Assembly: GCA_946408345.1 (NCBI GenBank)
Contig: CAMJRR010000005.1
Span: 1-64,000, forward strand
Origin: an uncultured Bacteroidales bacterium
Lineage (GTDB): Bacteria; Bacteroidota; Bacteroidia; Bacteroidales; F082
Direction: 5' to 3'
Length of the DNA: 64,000 bases
Every line of letters starts with the position of its first letter. The first letter of the stretch is position 1. The notes under the pieces were generated by a model that worked only from the letters and a program-made list of their open reading frames with translations, searched no databases and was not told the origin of the DNA. Positions 15,708 to 25,606 of the stretch are shown piece by piece. A program made the position numbers and the translations under genes.

Positions 15708-17120
15708 TCATATCATTACTACCCAATGGCCAGCACTCGTGTTGCCCTCACGAATCAAGACACCCTTCTTTCGCATGGCTGCAAGGTCACGTTGTACAGT
15801 TCGTGAATCTACTGACAAAACTACCGACATTTGTTTGCTGGAATAGAATGGGTTTTCTTTTATCAATTTACATATTTTCTCTTGTCTATCAGTCAGTTGA
15901 ACCACTGACAGACTTACGGCATCACTTACGACATCACTTACGACATCACCCTTGACATTCTTCTTTCCTCTGATGACATCAAACCCGCGTTGGAAGGTCA
16001 CCAGCGTACCACCACAATGCGATTTCACCGTTGGCATCGGAAGCCCAACCTTCTCAAATCCATCATGTATCTTCTTGTAACCACGACCCCATGTGTCGAT
16101 GAAACCAGCCTTGAACATGGTGTCGGCAATGTTCCTGTTGCGTGGTTTCGATGAATGTTTACCATAAAGTATTTCCTCGTCGTATCCTTCAGGCAACTCA
16201 CCCTCGTTCCACACCTCCACATGGTCGTTATACACATGCATTTGAATGTCAGGTCCTGTGTAATCCTTGTGTGCAATTGAATTGTATAGTATTTCTCTCA
16301 AGGCTTCAATCGGCACCTCCAATTCCTCTTTGCGCTGCATACCCTCAAAACGAACTGGAGAAGTCAGATACTTGGCTTTCAACACCTCTATCACTCGGTC
16401 TGCCATCTGGATGACATTGCCCTCAATCACATCTTGAATTAATAAGTCGGCCTCATCAGTACCAAAACGGCCAATCTTGAATCTCACGCTCGTGAAAAAT
16501 CTCAACGGGTCTTTGCCGAAAAGCAAAAGCGCGGCATTCTTCAGACACTCTCTCTCATCCAATAAATGAAGGCTTGCCAGTACGTCCTTAGTGGAGGCGT
16601 AGCGTTCATCTTCAGGTATACGGTTGGCTTCAATGCCTTTGCGAAGAAAATACTCAATCGCCCCTCTATCTATATCGTCAAGTGTCGCATGTTCGTTGGC
16701 AATGTCATCCCACGACTTTCCCATCTTCTTCATAATGAACTGCTGAAGTGCAGCACCGTTAAGCTCCTGCATAGTGCTACCAGAACGATAATAGTATTTA
16801 CCCTTGAAACTGATAGGCACATTGCTCGGTTCTATCGTCAACTCGATATATTCCAGCCCACTCAACTCGTGGAGATTCACATCGACCACCAATCCCATAT
16901 AGTTGACAATCTTGTTAGGGATGTCCTCCAGGAGCTTTCTTGAATCGTTCAACCCCACAACCTCATGGTTGTCGTCCACACCAAAGTACATAACGGCTCC
17001 TTGTGCATTCGCAAAACCACAAATCCACTTCAAAAACTCGTCCTTCCAGACCCTTTTGAACTCAATATTTTGGCATTCTTTCGGTTTTATCTTAGTCATA
17101 CTCAATATTTTACTTTTCAT
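15708..17120 (-). CDS. AlbA_2/ATPase-domain transcriptional regulator with winged helix
   Basis: A 470-residue COG2865-type protein. The N-terminal AlbA_2 (Schlafen-type) domain shows NIEFKRVWKDEFLKWICGFANAQGAVMYFGVDD (read in parts: E-K-R, FAN, GG/GA-like turn, GVDD). A GHKL-like HATPase_c_4 domain follows at about 240-390 (EALREILYNSIAHKDY, GRGYKKIHDGF). The end (about 420-470) is a winged helix (SSKQMSVVLSVDSRTVQRDLAAMRKKG). A 12-bp sequence repeated three times encodes DVVS-type tetrapeptides in the linker. A second Met (residue 8) is an alternative start. It lies downstream of the Wadjet operon, separated by a small gene, and resembles the AlbA gene inside that operon. Confidence 0.85.
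   Translation of the reverse strand: MKSKILSMTKIKPKECQNIEFKRVWKDEFLKWICGFANAQGAVMYFGVDDNHEVVGLNDSRKLLEDIPNKIVNYMGLVVDVNLHELSGLEYIELTIEPSNVPISFKGKYYYRSGSTMQELNGAALQQFIMKKMGKSWDDIANEHATLDDIDRGAIEYFLRKGIEANRIPEDERYASTKDVLASLHLLDERECLKNAALLLFGKDPLRFFTSVRFKIGRFGTDEADLLIQDVIEGNVIQMADRVIEVLKAKYLTSPVRFEGMQRKEELEVPIEALREILYNSIAHKDYTGPDIQMHVYNDHVEVWNEGELPEGYDEEILYGKHSSKPRNRNIADTMFKAGFIDTWGRGYKKIHDGFEKVGLPMPTVKSHCGGTLVTFQRGFDVIRGKKNVKGDVVSDVVSDAVSLSVVQLTDRQEKICKLIKENPFYSSKQMSVVLSVDSRTVQRDLAAMRKKGVLIREGNTSAGHWVVMI
15913..15948. repeat. 12-bp tandem repeat, three units
   Basis: The unit CTTACGACATCA (first copy with GGC for GAC) occurs three times head to tail in the coding region between ATPase and winged-helix domains. 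Loss or gain of units would keep the frame and change linker length. Confidence 0.8.
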
Positions 17121-17238
17121 ATGGAATTATGCTTCTATATAAAAAATGCAAAAATAATCAAAAATGCCAGAATCACAACTATTGGCATAATTAATTGAAA
17201 TGTTTTAACAAACTCAAAAGCACAATAAAGAAATGTAA

Positions 17239-17568
17239 TTAATAATTAATAGCTTGCTTCTTCTTTAACAAATACAAAATGCGGCGTCGTGCATTTTTGT
17301 AGGTTTCCACTTCTTTCAAAATCCTTGTGGCTTGTTGATGTACCTTGCGTGGAATAGGAACAAATTTGTAAAACATGCCATCATTGTCTACCGCCATTAG
17401 AAATACTGATGTATAAACTTTATCTGTCTCTAGAATATGCCAGCGAACTTTATAGATACCGCGATAGCCTTCTCTATCCTCAATGATATCTAAAACCTCT
17501 AGTAGGATAGGGGCAAATTTGAGATTCTTCCGCCATTGAAAAAAAGTGTCGTGCTTTTTGATTTTCAT
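17239..17568 (-). CDS. Hypothetical basic protein
   Basis: A 109-residue basic protein beginning MKIKKHDTFFQW; the frame is open for three codons upstream from a TTG, but the ATG is the better start. It contains a beta-rich middle (GYRGIYKVRWHILETDKVYTS) and a helical basic end (RRRILYLLKKKQ). No family was recognised. It sits about 110 bp downstream of jetD on the same strand, in AT-rich DNA, and may ride on the Wadjet transcript. Confidence 0.5.
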   Translation of the reverse strand: MKIKKHDTFFQWRKNLKFAPILLEVLDIIEDREGYRGIYKVRWHILETDKVYTSVFLMAVDNDGMFYKFVPIPRKVHQQATRILKEVETYKNARRRILYLLKKKQAINY

Positions 17569-17678
17569 ATTCCTCAAACTATTGGTGATTCACCCTTATA
17601 GTATATGAGAAAAGCGAAAATGTTACATGGATTTCCTCAAAAAATGGATTTGAAGGGAAATAATCACATTGGTATCTT

Positions 17679-18539
17679 TTATTTCAAAATATATCCCTCT
17701 TGATCATAACAACGATGATACTTGTTAATCAAATCAATCAATAATTGTATATTTTGCACATCACATTTGAGAGTGTGGAACTTAGAATATTGAGCATCGT
17801 ATCGTATAGTAGAACCATATTCCAATCGCTGCTCAATGTCAGAGGGAATAAAAAACGAAGAACGCTCACCAAGATACTTATGAAACTCAGTCAAGAAAAT
17901 GTGAATACCTGCCAAGTCAAAGTCGCCGAAATGAATATACCGATTTGGGATGTTTTGAAGCCATGAACGGAGATCTGTGGATTGCGGATAGCGAGAAACA
18001 AATAAAAGCCGTTGACTGCCAATTTCTGATTCAAAAAACTTTCGTTGACGGCGAATCATACGAAAGTTTTCCATGTTTTCAACACCTACGACAATGACAT
18101 CCTCAGGGACGACAAAGTCTTCCCAATCGATAATGAACATGAAGCTTCCTTCGATAGGATTAACTACCAACTCACGACCATGCAAAGAACACATAATGGG
18201 TTCGTATGCATTCACAGGGAAACCTGGACAAGAGCGCAATTTGACAAGTTTTGAATTGCCTGTTTCTGCTGCCTGTTCCGAACGGGTTATATTAGCCCTC
18301 TCTCTCAAAACTTCTGAGTTTTCAAAACCACGAAGTTCCTCGTAATGTGACTCCAAGAAAACTTTTAAGGCTGAAGTGTTGATGGTTCGATAAGTCCGCC
18401 GACTGCCATGTGTCTGGACAGTCAACAATCCTTCCGCCAATAAAGTTTCTGCTATATCTTTGCGAAGCGAGCTGGCAGCTACCGATTCGCCAGCCATCAG
18501 ACTATGGAGAGCTTCAATCAGTGTTTTTGATATTTGCAT
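17679..18539 (-). CDS. jetD: Wadjet nuclease subunit JetD
   Basis: A 286-residue TOPRIM-type nuclease of the Wadjet anti-plasmid system; in studied systems it cuts circular DNA after loop extrusion by JetABC. The N-terminal part reads as a winged helix (AASSLRKDIAETLLAEGLLTV...SRRTYRTIN). The C-terminal part has a TOPRIM-like core with Glu in VVGVENMENF and the acidic pair in HFGDFDLAGIHIF. The ATG overlaps the jetC stop (TGATG), so JetC and JetD are coupled. It is shorter than the best-studied JetD proteins, which suggests one of the less common Wadjet subtypes; the subtype was not assigned. Confidence 0.85.
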   Translation of the reverse strand: MQISKTLIEALHSLMAGESVAASSLRKDIAETLLAEGLLTVQTHGSRRTYRTINTSALKVFLESHYEELRGFENSEVLRERANITRSEQAAETGNSKLVKLRSCPGFPVNAYEPIMCSLHGRELVVNPIEGSFMFIIDWEDFVVPEDVIVVGVENMENFRMIRRQRKFFESEIGSQRLLFVSRYPQSTDLRSWLQNIPNRYIHFGDFDLAGIHIFLTEFHKYLGERSSFFIPSDIEQRLEYGSTIRYDAQYSKFHTLKCDVQNIQLLIDLINKYHRCYDQEGYILK

Positions 18540-21500
18540 CACGCATTGATGGTCATTAGACGCTTGATGTGCGTCTGCGACCTGCTGTCCTTGGTCAGCA
18601 AATAATTGTATTTATAAAGGTCGGCATTGTAACCCATCGGAGAACTGTTGACAAGATAAATGTTGCGCACGTTGGCAAATTGAAGGATGCCGCTCACATT
18701 GCTCGGATGCAGTTTGCCAATCTCGTCCATCATACAATGGATGATAAAATCGCCATTTTTGCGCGATGCTCTGGTTTTAAATACATTAATCAGCATGATA
18801 TTGACCATTGCTTTCACAAGTACATCAGTGCCATCGGAACCCACATTGTTGATTCGCTCCACCCAACCAGTGTTGTTGTCGTTCTCTTGCACACGGAACT
18901 GTAGTCGGAATATGTCTGACAGAGTCAGTTCCGTACGTGAAGGCTCTTTCTGCAATTGCTTCATAAATTTCTTCAAATAGTCCACCACTTTTTCGTTCAC
19001 CTTATCTCGATCACTACCAGAGAACAGATTCAGTTCACCGATGGCAAGCGAGTTCTCTTCCGTGAAATCGCGGATGGAGCGAAGCAGGAGCATCATCTTA
19101 TCGGATGATTCCTCTGCTTTCAATTCGATGCTATGGATGACACCTGCAAAATTTCGTTCTTGAAAGTCGCGGTTTACATCATTGATAATTCCCTTAATTT
19201 CAGCTGAATGGTTCATCAACATACCCACCTCGCGAGAGACACTGCGAAGAATAGTGTTGTAATGCTCACTGACTCGTACTCGATACTCTTCAATTTTATC
19301 ATTTTCAATAAATTCTTGAAGATTTAGGGCAAATGCCAAATAATCCTCATCATATTGTGGTGTGATGAAATGGAAGGTGTTGTTGGTTCCGAAATGTGTA
19401 TTGAACGAGTTGACCGTCCGTTTCAACTCATCAGACTTCTGCCGTTTTTTGTTGATGACACCGCGCATTTGCACTACTAAATCAGAGCAAGACATTGCAG
19501 ACTGTGAGCGTGTGTCATCCTGCAGGAACGAATCTGGTAGGATGTTTTCAACCTGACAAAGCTGTTCATATTGCTTCAAGCCATCAGTCATCATAGAAAG
19601 TGTGTCTTTTTGTGATTTCAACAATCCTTTATTTTCCGACAGTTCCGCTTCATAACGTTTCCGTTTGTCTTCGTATGATTGCCTGACTTGCGTTTCTTTG
19701 GATTCCAATTTCCGTTTCTCATCATGGAATTCCGTCTCGTGCGAAAACAGTTCCTCTTCATCCTTACGGTATTCTATAACATAGTGACGCTGACTGGCAA
19801 TCTTATTCAGAATATCTTGCAACTTGGTGATGTCGCGACGGCACAACTCTATGGCGTTAGTGTCAGCTCCTTTGCCTTTTAGCTCGTCACGTTCTTGACG
19901 TTCCATCATTTGTCTGCGTTCGTCATTATCTTTTTTTCTAGCAGTTTTTTCATCGGCTTGCTTTTGACGGAAATCATCAAAACGTTTTTGCAATTCTTTC
20001 AGTATTGACTTGTATTCGCTTTCAGTAGCATTTAAGTCTTTGTCTCGTTTGGTTCTCTGCTGGGCACGACTCGTGTTCTCACGATCCAAACCGAGACGTG
20101 CCTCGTTATAGGCTGCGGTTCGTTTCTCACGTTCAGTCTTAATCTGTTCTTCTTCCTTTCGTTCCAACTGATGCAGTTGGGTTTCAGCATCCTTAATCTT
20201 CAGGGGAATCTGCTCTACCCGAACTCTCAAATTGGTTTCCTGCTGCTGAAGTTCCGAAAGTTTTCCTTTGTAACTCTTACTGATAGACTCCAGCTCCTTT
20301 TCGCATTGTTGCTGAAGGTCAGACCATTCTTTCTTTTTAACCGCAATGGCCTCTTGTTGCTGCTTTTGCAAGGAACGATACTCGTCAGGAGTTCGATGAT
20401 GGACAGGTACAGCATTCAGATTGAGGCTAATTCCAAAAAGGTTTCCATCATCAGAAAGTTCGGGATCCAATCCTTGGGCATAAAGCACTTGCTGTTCATC
20501 CACCACCTTGCCAATGTTATCCTCCCAACCAGCTTTGTTTTGGGTCAGCCATTCATAGAGCGAACCTTTCCAACGAGCAAGCGTCTTTTCCGTCTTTGAC
20601 AGTTCCTCTTGAAGCTGCGACAATTCTGTTTGTAAGGCCTCCTGTTTTCTGGCAAACTCTATTTTTGTTTGCTCTTGTTTCATCTCGCCTTCACCTCGCA
20701 AAGCTTTCAAATCATTGCGAGCAATGACCAGTTGACTATTGAGGTCTTTTTCTTGAACATATAGTTTGCTGATATCCTCCTTGCAGGCATCGATATCCTT
20801 CTGCATTGGATGCCAATATTGCAATTCCGACAAGCGTTTGTCCGTGCGGTTACATTCCTCCTGCAAAACTGCCATCCGTTCATCAGAAGCGGCAAGCCAT
20901 TCATTGTAGGCATCTTCGATAGCCTTCTTCCGTTTGTCGCGTGCTATCGCACCTTTGTCTCTTTCCGTCTGGACGGCATCGCGCTGACGCTGTAATTCCT
21001 CTTTTTGGGCAAGCTCAAAAATCTTCCATTCTTCGTCAATAGCGGCATAAAGCCTTTGGTATTTTTCCGTTACATCTCTATACTGCTCCTGAAGTGCTAA
21101 TAACAATTTTTCTTTCTGTGCTTTTTCCGATTGATATTTGGGCTCTTGCGCATCCAATGCGATAATATCTTGAATACGGATTTCTTCATACCGTTTGCGC
21201 TTCTTGCGTATATCACCCAAGCGAACATCGCATGCACTTATCTTCTTGGTCAGCAGATCGTGTTCCTTCTCGTATTCCTGCTGTAAGTTGTCTAATTTCT
21301 CACGAATTTTTGTAAGTTTTTCCTCTAGTTTGTGAATTTCATCCTCAATGAACGGCATCTGCTCTCGAGTGTGGCTGACCACAAAGTTCAAATGATGCCA
21401 CGTCTGCTTCATGTCATACTCCAAAGCCACCAATAGTCGGTAAGTCTCAATTACTTTGTTAGCCTTAGTGCGAACAACAACTTCACCGTTTGAGTCCTTT

Positions 21501-22192
21501 TTGTACCAACAATCAATCTCATCGAACTCGCGTTCAAAGTCGGCCACCAGATGCCGATAGTCCGACAGGCGAATGCTATCTTCCATGTCGGTCATTGACT
21601 GGATGATGGTATTTTTAACGAAGTCAGCATCCAACTTGCTATTCAAGAACACATTTTGAATAGATCGCGGTATGTTCTGATATTTCGAACTTTCCACAAG
21701 AGCATATTTGTCAAAGCGATGACTTCGGTCATGGGTGTTACCGAAGATGATGTTGCGATACTGCTCGTAGGTATCAATCTTGGCACTAATATCAATCTTG
21801 TTTCCTATGCGTTCGCGAATGCGAATCCAATCGCTCTCCACTCGTCCGCCGCTGTCCACAAACCACTCTTTCTGATAGGGTGCATCAATAAAGCGAAACA
21901 CAGCCTTCCCCTGACTGCGGCTAAGAAGAATGCTATATGCCCCCAACTCTGTTTTCACTTCGTATACAATGTACGAGTTGCTAAAACGGAAATAGAACTC
22001 TTCGAATGATTTCTGCCCTTGTTGGATACCTAAACGCATCTTATCAGCATTGTAAAAGAACAGTAATGCTCGTAACACCGTGCTTTTGCCTACGCCTTGA
22101 GTACCTGCGAAATGCACATTGCCATCAAGCATCACCTCCGCGTAAGGGATGTTGGCACTATTCAGGAATATGATTTTGTTCAAATGTCTCAT
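18539..22192 (-). CDS. jetC: Wadjet SMC-like ATPase JetC
   Basis: A 1217-residue SMC/MukB-type motor. The Walker A motif GTQGVGKST lies at residues 30-38. About 800 residues of coiled coil follow (Glu, Lys, Gln and Arg heptads, e.g. EELSKTEKTLARW), broken near the middle by a non-coiled hinge-like region around DPELSDDGNLFGISLNLN. The C-terminal head has GSDGTDVLVKAMVNIML as signature region and FIIHCMMDEIGKLHPSN as Walker B. The start at MRHLNKIIFLNSA is chosen because the 13 residues before it have no family character and would overlap the upstream gene. In Wadjet it forms a condensin-like complex with JetA and JetB that extrudes plasmid DNA. Confidence 0.92.
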   Translation of the reverse strand: MRHLNKIIFLNSANIPYAEVMLDGNVHFAGTQGVGKSTVLRALLFFYNADKMRLGIQQGQKSFEEFYFRFSNSYIVYEVKTELGAYSILLSRSQGKAVFRFIDAPYQKEWFVDSGGRVESDWIRIRERIGNKIDISAKIDTYEQYRNIIFGNTHDRSHRFDKYALVESSKYQNIPRSIQNVFLNSKLDADFVKNTIIQSMTDMEDSIRLSDYRHLVADFEREFDEIDCWYKKDSNGEVVVRTKANKVIETYRLLVALEYDMKQTWHHLNFVVSHTREQMPFIEDEIHKLEEKLTKIREKLDNLQQEYEKEHDLLTKKISACDVRLGDIRKKRKRYEEIRIQDIIALDAQEPKYQSEKAQKEKLLLALQEQYRDVTEKYQRLYAAIDEEWKIFELAQKEELQRQRDAVQTERDKGAIARDKRKKAIEDAYNEWLAASDERMAVLQEECNRTDKRLSELQYWHPMQKDIDACKEDISKLYVQEKDLNSQLVIARNDLKALRGEGEMKQEQTKIEFARKQEALQTELSQLQEELSKTEKTLARWKGSLYEWLTQNKAGWEDNIGKVVDEQQVLYAQGLDPELSDDGNLFGISLNLNAVPVHHRTPDEYRSLQKQQQEAIAVKKKEWSDLQQQCEKELESISKSYKGKLSELQQQETNLRVRVEQIPLKIKDAETQLHQLERKEEEQIKTEREKRTAAYNEARLGLDRENTSRAQQRTKRDKDLNATESEYKSILKELQKRFDDFRQKQADEKTARKKDNDERRQMMERQERDELKGKGADTNAIELCRRDITKLQDILNKIASQRHYVIEYRKDEEELFSHETEFHDEKRKLESKETQVRQSYEDKRKRYEAELSENKGLLKSQKDTLSMMTDGLKQYEQLCQVENILPDSFLQDDTRSQSAMSCSDLVVQMRGVINKKRQKSDELKRTVNSFNTHFGTNNTFHFITPQYDEDYLAFALNLQEFIENDKIEEYRVRVSEHYNTILRSVSREVGMLMNHSAEIKGIINDVNRDFQERNFAGVIHSIELKAEESSDKMMLLLRSIRDFTEENSLAIGELNLFSGSDRDKVNEKVVDYLKKFMKQLQKEPSRTELTLSDIFRLQFRVQENDNNTGWVERINNVGSDGTDVLVKAMVNIMLINVFKTRASRKNGDFIIHCMMDEIGKLHPSNVSGILQFANVRNIYLVNSSPMGYNADLYKYNYLLTKDSRSQTHIKRLMTINA

Positions 22193-22209
22193 AGTTTGGT
22201 GATTTCTTT

Positions 22210-23754
22210 CTAGTTTTCTATTACTTCCCAATAGCCACGACCACCAGTAGCAGGCCCTATTCTGCGAATGAAATTCTCGTTTTGCATCTCTCGTAGTATT
22301 TTCTTAATGGTTGTGTGACCCAATTGTAATGCTACTTCTAATTGAGGAATAGTTATGTTTCTATCTTCCTTAATAATACGAAGAATTTGAGTGGCTTTTT
22401 CGGGCCACTTTTCGGGCCACTTTTCGGGCCACTTTTTGGTTATCGGGTCATCTTTGATGCTACCTTTTATGTCTTTCTGTGATTCAGCAGAACCGTCTTT
22501 CTTTGTCTCAATCGACAAAACAAGCTTCACCTGTAGCAATTCACGTTGTTCAATAAGCTCGGGTTTCAGCCAGTGTTTCTCGTTCCACGCACTTAGAATC
22601 AGCGGAAAGCCCGAACCAAGGTTCTCTCCGAAGCCTATCATACGAAACATGTTCTGGATTCGCTGGTTACGTGCTCTCGTTTCCTCGCCTGCATAAATTT
22701 GCTCAACAGGAAGCCTCAAAAGACCTGGATTCGTGAACACAAACTTGTCGTCGTATTTCTCCACCTTCAACACACTGTTCAACATCAAGTCGGCGTGAAT
22801 GATGCAATTCGTCATCGCTTCGCGCACAGCTTTGTGTTGCGGTGTGTCATCATCGCGCACCATTCCTTCCATCTTGAAAGGACGAGGCAATTCCCTCGTC
22901 AATTTAGGCAAAACCATTGTGACGAAATTGAACAAGTTGTTTTCCCACATGCCGTCGTAAGTCAGTCGGTCGCTGTAGCGCTGATCGCCTATCAAGTGCG
23001 ATTTGTCAATATAGTCAAGTCTAAGATTGTCGAATCGGTCACGTATAGGCAATCCCTTGCCAAACATTAGCAATCCAGCCATATTCAGGCATTCCATACC
23101 ACTTTCACGATCTAATGTAAAGCCTCCCATTTGGCGAAGAAATTCAGTGTGGTCAAGACTGTTGAACGGATGGTCCGGAAGTCTACTATGAAAATGATTA
23201 CGGTATCTTTCCAGCGTTGGGATATCGATGTCGTCCATCGTATAATGCTTCAAAAATAAGCGATCGTTGCCTTCTGGGTTGGCATCGCGCATCATCATAG
23301 TGAGCATTTCTTTCGGGCAATGATAATCACCTTCGTGATTACGAATATATGTGCCATTTATCGGATTATTGTTGATATAGACTGGTCGAGTGTTATAATC
23401 GGCACGCGGCACATTAATTGCCACTACTTTTTTCCCGTCCATCTCTACAACTTCCACATCTTCATCCTTCAAAAGATTCACACTCACTTTCTCAGGATTG
23501 TTTACAACATTCCAAATGTCCTTGCGAATCTTTTCTGGATCATCCATACCAATTATTGTGAAACGCTTGGTAACGTCCTTTTCTTTCAAATCCTCATGTA
23601 CACCCAAAAGAATTAGCCCTCCGTATGTGTTGGCAAACGCCGAATACGTTTTCCACATATCAATTGGAACATTCGATTGAGCCTTCTTGCACTCAAGCGT
23701 CACTCGCTCCCCCTTTAATAAAGCAGCTTTTATCGTTTTTTCGTCTATATCCAT
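22210..23754 (-). CDS. AlbA_2/ATPase-domain regulator embedded in the Wadjet operon
   Basis: A 514-residue protein lying between jetB (35 bp gap) and jetC (17 bp gap) on the same strand. The N-terminal AlbA_2 domain shows ERVTLECKKAQ, FANTYGGLILLGVHED and INGTYIRNHEGDY. The middle GHKL-like ATPase domain has AVREAMTNCIIHADL (N-box) and GENLGSGFPLIL (G-box). The end is a winged helix (ITIPQLEVALQLGHTTIKKILREMQ). The linker contains three KWPE units from a 12-bp tandem repeat. Canonical Wadjet has only jetABCD, so this is an extra gene. Proteins of this type act as DNA-binding regulators; here it may control the operon or sense invasion. That role is inferred from position only. Confidence 0.85.
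   Translation of the reverse strand: MDIDEKTIKAALLKGERVTLECKKAQSNVPIDMWKTYSAFANTYGGLILLGVHEDLKEKDVTKRFTIIGMDDPEKIRKDIWNVVNNPEKVSVNLLKDEDVEVVEMDGKKVVAINVPRADYNTRPVYINNNPINGTYIRNHEGDYHCPKEMLTMMMRDANPEGNDRLFLKHYTMDDIDIPTLERYRNHFHSRLPDHPFNSLDHTEFLRQMGGFTLDRESGMECLNMAGLLMFGKGLPIRDRFDNLRLDYIDKSHLIGDQRYSDRLTYDGMWENNLFNFVTMVLPKLTRELPRPFKMEGMVRDDDTPQHKAVREAMTNCIIHADLMLNSVLKVEKYDDKFVFTNPGLLRLPVEQIYAGEETRARNQRIQNMFRMIGFGENLGSGFPLILSAWNEKHWLKPELIEQRELLQVKLVLSIETKKDGSAESQKDIKGSIKDDPITKKWPEKWPEKWPEKATQILRIIKEDRNITIPQLEVALQLGHTTIKKILREMQNENFIRRIGPATGGRGYWEVIEN
22399..22434. repeat. 12-bp tandem repeat, three units, encoding KWPE
   Basis: TTCGGGCCACTT occurs three times in a row, identical in each copy. On the minus strand it encodes repeated Lys-Trp-Pro-Glu in the linker before the winged helix. 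Identity of the copies suggests recent slippage. Confidence 0.88.
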
Positions 23755-23789
23755 ATTGTCTTACATTATCATTGCTATTGCTATTAATC

Positions 23790-24344
23790 TTATACCTCTT
23801 GGATTTCTTCTTCGTTGTATATCGTAATCAGATTCACCAACTCTTCAGCGTAGCGGAAAGCTGCGGTTACCTTATAGGTGCCATCCTCCTCATTGACAAT
23901 CTCAGCAAAGCCCATCCCCGTCAACTCACTTATGAGCTTGTCTACAATCTCTTGGTTGGTGTTTTGTTTGCGGAACAGCTTGCGAGCTTTGTCGCGCAAC
24001 TCCACATCAAGGTTAATTCGCTCTAAAATGTGCGTGCTACGGAACTGGAAACCGGTGGAAAATGCGATCTCATATGTCTTCAAGAAATCTAAAATATCCA
24101 CCCACATGGCAAAACTTTGCAGTTTTTGCTCAATGTTCAACTTTCCTTCTTGAGTGCGAGAGAAATAGTAATAACCATCGCCAGCTTCAAGACGCAAACC
24201 CAACTCAAGGAAATAGACCTCATAATCAGTGAAGTTCTCCTCTATATCATCATATAAGTGTTTCACCTCCAAATCCGTACTGTCAACGGAAAGAAAGGCA
24301 CCTTTACTCAGTAGTTCATAAATTCGTTGTGTGTTAGCTCGCAT
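23790..24344 (-). CDS. jetB: Wadjet subunit JetB (MukE-like, DUF4194)
   Basis: A 184-residue winged-helix protein, the KITE/MukE-like accessory subunit of the JetABC condensin complex. Typical features are the N-terminal helix with RIYELLSKGAFLS, the YFLELGLRLEAGDGYYYFSRT hairpin and a final winged helix (DKLISELTGMGFAEIVNEEDGTYKVT). Its start overlaps the jetA stop by 11 bp. Identity rests on size, fold pattern and the neighbouring jetA and jetC genes. Confidence 0.87.
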   Translation of the reverse strand: MRANTQRIYELLSKGAFLSVDSTDLEVKHLYDDIEENFTDYEVYFLELGLRLEAGDGYYYFSRTQEGKLNIEQKLQSFAMWVDILDFLKTYEIAFSTGFQFRSTHILERINLDVELRDKARKLFRKQNTNQEIVDKLISELTGMGFAEIVNEEDGTYKVTAAFRYAEELVNLITIYNEEEIQEV

Positions 24345-25533
24345 ATATCAGTGCATATTCTATTTTGTCATATTGTTCATAATCGTCTGTAATCCGCAGC
24401 TCTTCGCTATGTAGCGTGGCCATCTGGCAATACAAGATAATATAGTCACCAAGCGTGTGTTGCTGTTTGTACGAATAGTTCTTGATAAAAGCAAAGAGAT
24501 GGTTACCTTGAGCCTTGAAGGCATTCCAAAGCTCGGTCATGTTGACGGCATTCACTTCCTCGATACTATCGTGCATATAGGTCTCATCCAACGGATCAGC
24601 CTCAGTCCGCGCCAATCTTCGTACAATGGTTCGTCCCGCTATTTTACGGATAATACTATATGCTTCCTCGCTACCCCTCAACATGTCAAGCGAAAGGAAA
24701 ATACGATTGTAAGGTCTTTTCTCCATCCACAGAGGATTCTTTCCTTCAATTATCCGAACAATATTTGTGTCCTCGCGCCACGTCAGTTGGTCTTTCAAAT
24801 ATTTGAGCTTACGAATCTTTTTGAACAACAAACTCTGTTGCTCTATTTGGTTGATGTAATCAATAATTTGATGCTCAATTTCTAGTAAGTTGTGGTCTGC
24901 TTCAGTGAAATCATTCCGTACATCCATTGTGGTACGTTGCATCTCTGGGTCAGCAGCCATTTTAAAGAATACCCCCTCGTCTTCCATCATCCTCTCGCAT
25001 TCCTTAATCAACACTTTGATACCTTTCCGTTTCTCATCCAGATTAGCCAAACGCGATTTCTTGATTTTGTAATTGGGTTCTTGTTTGTATGCCGTATCAA
25101 CATTGCGTTTCAGATCGATGATGTTTTTCAGTGTCCGCAAACCAATTCTACGTAATGTTTTACGCACATTACTTTGATATTGATTTTTCCGATTTTCATT
25201 GGTCTCTTGAAGATAGTAATTGATATTCTCTTTGAGTGAATCCAAGTATTCTTTGACACTTGAAACGCTAATCTCCTCATTCATGTCAAGCACCTCCTCA
25301 AAAAACTGGACATACACATCTTCCATTTCCAAAAAATCGCCGTTTTCATGAATTACACCATGATCAATTAAATACTGTATTCGTTCCCGCCGATAATCTA
25401 CGACCTCCATAGCAATGTCTGTGCGGTAAGCAAGCGATTTGCGCCGTTCAAACATATCGCGGAACAAGGTTTTTTCCCTGTCAAGAACCTTTACCAATTC
25501 TTCTATCGTGCGGAAATGGGAGAGTGTTTCCAT
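24334..25533 (-). CDS. jetA: Wadjet subunit JetA (kleisin, MukF-like)
   Basis: A 399-residue helical protein, first gene of the Wadjet operon. The N-terminus reads as a winged helix (FERRKSLAYRTDIAMEVVDYRRERIQYLIDHGVI), followed by long helices typical of kleisin subunits and a C-terminal winged helix near GDYIILYCQMATL. In the complex it bridges the two JetC heads and carries JetB. It overlaps jetB and lies 73 bp after the sigma-like gene, so the two could share a transcript. Confidence 0.85.
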   Translation of the reverse strand: METLSHFRTIEELVKVLDREKTLFRDMFERRKSLAYRTDIAMEVVDYRRERIQYLIDHGVIHENGDFLEMEDVYVQFFEEVLDMNEEISVSSVKEYLDSLKENINYYLQETNENRKNQYQSNVRKTLRRIGLRTLKNIIDLKRNVDTAYKQEPNYKIKKSRLANLDEKRKGIKVLIKECERMMEDEGVFFKMAADPEMQRTTMDVRNDFTEADHNLLEIEHQIIDYINQIEQQSLLFKKIRKLKYLKDQLTWREDTNIVRIIEGKNPLWMEKRPYNRIFLSLDMLRGSEEAYSIIRKIAGRTIVRRLARTEADPLDETYMHDSIEEVNAVNMTELWNAFKAQGNHLFAFIKNYSYKQQHTLGDYIILYCQMATLHSEELRITDDYEQYDKIEYALIYAS

Positions 25534-25606
25534 AACAAATCAAACCATTCAACATGCAAAAATACTCAAAAAGGATAAAATAACAAAAGAAAAAGCGGTC
25601 TCTAAT

